Part shown: positions 5,317 to 8,050 of the stretch, one piece after another | Numbering within the stretch: the first letter of the stretch is position 1 | How the letters are laid out: each line of letters opens with the position of its first letter | DNA from: an uncultured Eisenbergiella sp. | GTDB lineage: Bacteria; Bacillota; Clostridia; Lachnospirales; Lachnospiraceae | Assembly: GCA_948960675.1 (NCBI GenBank) | Contig: CARDPF010000139.1 | Coordinates: forward strand, 1 to 8,050 | Direction of reading: 5' to 3' | Length of the DNA: 8,050 nt | Position numbers and translations under genes: made by a program | The notes under the pieces: model-generated | What the model was told of the DNA's origin: nothing | Database searches by the model: none | Seen by the model: only the letters and a program-made list of their open reading frames with translations

Positions 5317-7695
5317 CTATTTCTTTTCAAAAACTGCCGTAAGGGCCACATCCCCGTTTTCCAAAGAAAGGATCCCTGCCTCCTGCGCAGGCGCTCCTTC
5401 CCCTTCCCAGCCCACAAACCGGTATCCTTCGTTTGCACGGACGGAAAGGGCAACCGGAAAGTCGCTATAATACATTCCTTCCCATGCACTGCAGTTTTCC
5501 AGGCGGGCCGTGTTAAGAAAAACCGTTCCCGCCTCCGGAAGGTTGACATGCACACTGACCCGCACCAGTTCGCCGGACAGGCCAAAGGTTTGGGACAAAC
5601 TTTCCATCGCAAATGAAAAACGCTGTTTAAAAAAGGCATCCAGTCTGTCCATATCCGCCGCAAAATCCTTTGGCCCATAACCGGCGTCAAAAAACCGCCG
5701 GTGGTCTTTCACCGTCTGCGCGCCGTAAATCTGCCCCCACTCCTCCAACAGTCCATGGATTCTCCCATAAGAAAAAGTCGTGTTGGCAATGTCCATAAAA
5801 GAAATGCAGAACTGTCTGCGAAATTCCCCATTGTCCAACAGGCTCTGGACTACCGGCTCACAAAACAGCGCATGCTGCGCCATCCAGTTTTCCCTACCCT
5901 CCCACAAATTGCTGTCCGGGTGGGCGCATTCATCCAAATCATAGAGCATGAAACGCCATTTTCCGTCGCCATAAGCCATCCCCTCCTGTTGGGTGCGCCA
6001 AAGCGCGGTATTGTAGCCAAGCGCCACATCCCGGTTATCCAGATAGAGATGGATACAGCAAAAATCAATCAGGCTTTGGATATCCACCAGGCCCTGTGCC
6101 AGCGCATAGGTATCCTCATAGGAAAGGTCACACTGCGTCACCACATCCAGCATATAGTTGTAGGCTTCCATGGTTTCCTGCGGAAGTGTAACCGCATTTC
6201 CCGCCTTCACCAGCATGACCCCATCCGGATCCACGCCGAAGCGGGCCGCAAGATACTCGGCGTTATACCGTTCCCGGATATTGTAAAGTCCCCAGTATTC
6301 CCCGTTGAGAAACACGGCGCAGGGCTTTGTCCCCTGTACACAGACGGATTCCCTCTCCCTGGCCGCCTCCTCCAAAAAGGCGTCCAGAAATTTGATGCCG
6401 GCCATGTTTCCTCCCCCGTTACGGATTTTCACAGAGGAATAAGCCTCTTTTCTGCCGAAAAAATCATAAGGAATCTTTGTCCCTTCCCCATAAATATCCC
6501 TCGCAAAAAGATTCAGGGATTTCTGCTGTGCGCTCCGCGTGGAATTCCCCGCAATGCGGATCCCCACATTTTGCGTAAAACAATGGGAATGGTTTTCGTC
6601 AAAATAGGTGATACACGCCTTTCTCTCCCACTCTTTTCCCTCGCAAAAAGCATTGGATGCCATGTAACGATGCCGGGTCTGTCCCAAATCGTCCACAAAG
6701 CTGTCCAACACCTCCCCTTCCCCCATGCCCCCGTCCGCAAGGTAGGCTTCATACGCTGCGCCGTTGCCGTAAATGCCGGTTTGGGGATCAAAAAGGGCTT
6801 TGGGATCCGCTGTCAGGGACAAAACGGCCATATTGGCATATTCCGTCCTCTTTTCATAGCCTACCAAAAAAGTTGCCGTCACGGTTTCGCTGATCCGGTC
6901 TGTGGCCTCGTCATAGCAGGCCGCACGCACCACGGTCGCCTTATCCACCGCAAACTGTGGCGCATACGCCTGGGTGGGAGCCAAATCCGTCCGCATAGCA
7001 TACCGGTTTTCCTGCAGCGTATTGTCGGCAATCAAAAGCGGTTCCCGGTAAGGCAGGGAATCCTTCGTCGGTTCGCTGCCGTCCAAGGTATAATAAATTT
7101 TTTTGCCCTGTGGGGAACTGATCCGCAACAAAAATTCCGTTTCATAAAACCCGCTTGCAGTGTCAAACACCGGCTTTTCCAGCAAAACGGCAGGCAGACG
7201 CCCTGCGCCGTCATTGGAATTTCCCAAGGTAGGCGTCATCACCGACCACCCATCCGTCCCGTCCCGGATTCTGCCATAGGTTGTATCGTAAGAGAGCGGC
7301 GGAATCGCCGCCTCATCCCAAAAAACCCCATGGACGGCATCCACCAAAAAAAGCGTATCCCCCTCCTTCGACAGGCGCAGCCCCCTCTCCTTTGGCAGCC
7401 AGACAACGGCATGCCCCCTGGCCGGGACAACAACGCCCTCCAACGGAAACTTTTCAGGCTCGTCCTTATCGTCCGTAAGAAAGCAACCGTCCATCAAAAA
7501 GGGTTCCTCCCCCGGATTATAAAGTTCCACACAATCCGGGTAATTTCCGTTTCCGTCGCTCTTTGCCGCAAAATTGTTGCTGCATATCTCGTTGATGACC
7601 ACATGCCCTGCTTCCTTTTCTTTTGCAAAACCTACAACGGCCAGTACCAGAAACGCCACTGCCGCAGCGAGTGCCTCCAATCCCCTTTTTCCCAT
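5317..7695 (-). CDS. Secreted CotH-kinase-domain protein with lamin-tail and repeat domains
   Basis: The product is 792 residues. A signal peptide is visible (MGKRGLEALAAAVAFLVLAV, cleavage probably near residue 24). Next is a lamin-tail-like domain (about 31-165: HVVINEICSNN, YPDCVELYNPG, GDTLFLVD). A chitobiase/hexosaminidase C-terminal-like domain follows (about 172-280: KKIYYTLDGSEPT). The CotH domain spans about 285-700, with NVGIRIAGNSTRSAQQKSLN (377-396), YWGLYNIRERYNAEYLAARF (467-486), NRDVALGYNTALWR (554-567) and KWRFMLYDLDE (579-589). D556 and D586/D588 are my candidates for the acidic kinase residues. A beta repeat like those of InlB-type surface proteins ends the protein (about 710-792: YRFVGWEG). 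There is no LPXTG or membrane anchor. CotH of Bacillus phosphorylates spore-coat proteins; the substrate here is unknown. It is first in the operon; AAGGAACGG precedes the ATG. Confidence 0.93.
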   Translation of the reverse strand: MGKRGLEALAAAVAFLVLAVVGFAKEKEAGHVVINEICSNNFAAKSDGNGNYPDCVELYNPGEEPFLMDGCFLTDDKDEPEKFPLEGVVVPARGHAVVWLPKERGLRLSKEGDTLFLVDAVHGVFWDEAAIPPLSYDTTYGRIRDGTDGWSVMTPTLGNSNDGAGRLPAVLLEKPVFDTASGFYETEFLLRISSPQGKKIYYTLDGSEPTKDSLPYREPLLIADNTLQENRYAMRTDLAPTQAYAPQFAVDKATVVRAACYDEATDRISETVTATFLVGYEKRTEYANMAVLSLTADPKALFDPQTGIYGNGAAYEAYLADGGMGEGEVLDSFVDDLGQTRHRYMASNAFCEGKEWERKACITYFDENHSHCFTQNVGIRIAGNSTRSAQQKSLNLFARDIYGEGTKIPYDFFGRKEAYSSVKIRNGGGNMAGIKFLDAFLEEAARERESVCVQGTKPCAVFLNGEYWGLYNIRERYNAEYLAARFGVDPDGVMLVKAGNAVTLPQETMEAYNYMLDVVTQCDLSYEDTYALAQGLVDIQSLIDFCCIHLYLDNRDVALGYNTALWRTQQEGMAYGDGKWRFMLYDLDECAHPDSNLWEGRENWMAQHALFCEPVVQSLLDNGEFRRQFCISFMDIANTTFSYGRIHGLLEEWGQIYGAQTVKDHRRFFDAGYGPKDFAADMDRLDAFFKQRFSFAMESLSQTFGLSGELVRVSVHVNLPEAGTVFLNTARLENCSAWEGMYYSDFPVALSVRANEGYRFVGWEGEGAPAQEAGILSLENGDVALTAVFEKK

Positions 7696-7826
7696 CCGTT
7701 CCTTCCCTGCTTTCCGTCTTTTTTGTTACCGTTTGGCTTTACCGGTTTGTAACGCTTTTTTGCCAAGTTGCAATACCCTTCCCCCCATTTCTTTCCAAAT
7801 TTTAACATAATGCAAATAAATATTCA
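7696..7826 (-). promoter_or_regulatory. Leader of the CotH-VTC-DUF4956 operon
   Basis: The inferred leader is about 130 nt. It contains GTTAC (7725-7729) and GTAAC (7749-7753) with ACCG (7728-7731) and CGGT (7743-7746) nested near them, bordered by T-runs on the plus strand at 7718-7724 and 7756-7761. On the minus strand the hairpin is flanked by A-runs, so it is not a terminator for the operon; on the plus strand it would be terminator-like. No known riboswitch pattern is recognised. Confidence 0.35.
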
Positions 7827-7832
7827 ACTTAT

Positions 7833-7860
7833 ATTGTATTTTCATACAGCAACCTGTCAA
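7833..7860 (-). promoter_or_regulatory. Promoter of the CotH-VTC-DUF4956 operon
   Basis: On the minus strand a perfect TTGACA (7855-7860) is followed after 16 bp by TACAAT (7833-7838), 5/6 to the -10 consensus. Transcription would start near 7826 and leave a leader of about 130 nt before the ATG at 7695. The surrounding sequence is AT-rich, as expected for a vegetative (sigma-A-type) promoter. Confidence 0.6.
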
Positions 7861-7891
7861 AATACCGTTATCCTTTCTTATGGATTCTGAA

Positions 7892-8022
7892 GCAAACCGG
7901 TATGCGCCGGGGTTGACGCGCCACCACGCAGGAAAGCCGGTTGCTCCGCGCTGGCGCGCTCACGCAACCGCCGCCGGTATGCGCAATCCGGGCTACCGCC
8001 CTACTTGCTTATACCGGCTTGC
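7892..8022. repeat. GC-rich structured intergenic element with inverted ends
   Basis: An imperfect 16-bp inverted repeat bounds the element: GCAAACCGGTATGCGC (7892-7907) and GCTTATACCGGCTTGC (8007-8022), 13 of 16 positions complementary. Inside, CGGTTGC (7938-7944) pairs with GCAACCG (7964-7970), enclosing a CGCG-CTGG-CGCG mini-hairpin. An 11-bp direct repeat CCGGTATGCGC occurs at 7897-7907 and 7974-7984. The GC content is well above that of the AT-rich promoter next to it. It could be a dispersed palindromic repeat, a small non-autonomous element or a structured RNA; no coding frame or tRNA fits. Confidence 0.5.
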
Positions 8023-8050
8023 CCGTCCGATGTCTGTGTGCCTGTGCATG

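Noticed and set aside
5701..7752. A 683-codon open frame on the plus strand opposite the CotH gene
   Set aside because: It is antisense to a gene with clear domains and a signal peptide. Its product is rich in Arg, His, Pro and Ile in a pattern typical of reverse-complement reading, with no ribosome binding site.
7892..8022. tRNA gene or CRISPR array in the GC-rich upstream segment
   Set aside because: No T-loop GTTCGAATC-type sequence or cloverleaf is present, and repeats are not regularly spaced.

Overview
The window looks like part of a chromosome from a Gram-positive anaerobe of the class Clostridia, probably a gut Lachnospiraceae-type organism. This is an inference from the strong GGAGG-type ribosome binding sites, the extended -10 (TGnTATA) promoters, the type of insertion sequence and integrase remains, and a secreted CotH-type protein. 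The sequence falls into three blocks.

Block 1 (1-2111, + strand) is the right-hand part of an ISAs1-family insertion sequence. It carries an accessory reading frame followed by a DDE transposase. Both are damaged: the accessory frame has ATA where a start codon is expected and a 1-nt frame slip, and the transposase has an in-frame TGA where TGG (Trp) is expected. The right end is proposed at 2111 (..CCCTG); the left end lies outside the window.

Block 2 (2112-3480) is AT-rich accessory DNA. It holds a promoter and a small coiled-coil protein gene on +. On - there is a promoter, an 89-aa unknown gene, a truncated DUF4160 gene whose ribosome binding site and start lie inside the end of the 89-aa gene, and a tyrosine recombinase remnant with internal and terminal deletions. 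It reads as a compressed mobile-element graveyard with one or two surviving small genes.

Block 3 (3481-8050, - strand) is a higher-GC operon of three intact genes transcribed leftward: a secreted 792-aa CotH-kinase protein with a lamin-tail domain and other accessory domains, a VTC-domain polyphosphate polymerase, and a four-helix DUF4956 membrane protein. A TTGACA/TACAAT promoter precedes it. Upstream of the promoter is a GC-rich structured repeat (7892-8022). Downstream are a decayed polysaccharide deacetylase (NodB-type) fragment and a strong 34-bp palindrome at 3481-3514.

The three-gene set suggests a membrane-linked phosphate or polyphosphate module: a cytoplasmic-side polymerase, a membrane partner, and an extracytoplasmic kinase-fold protein. 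This is the most interesting system here; its joint function is inferred, not shown.
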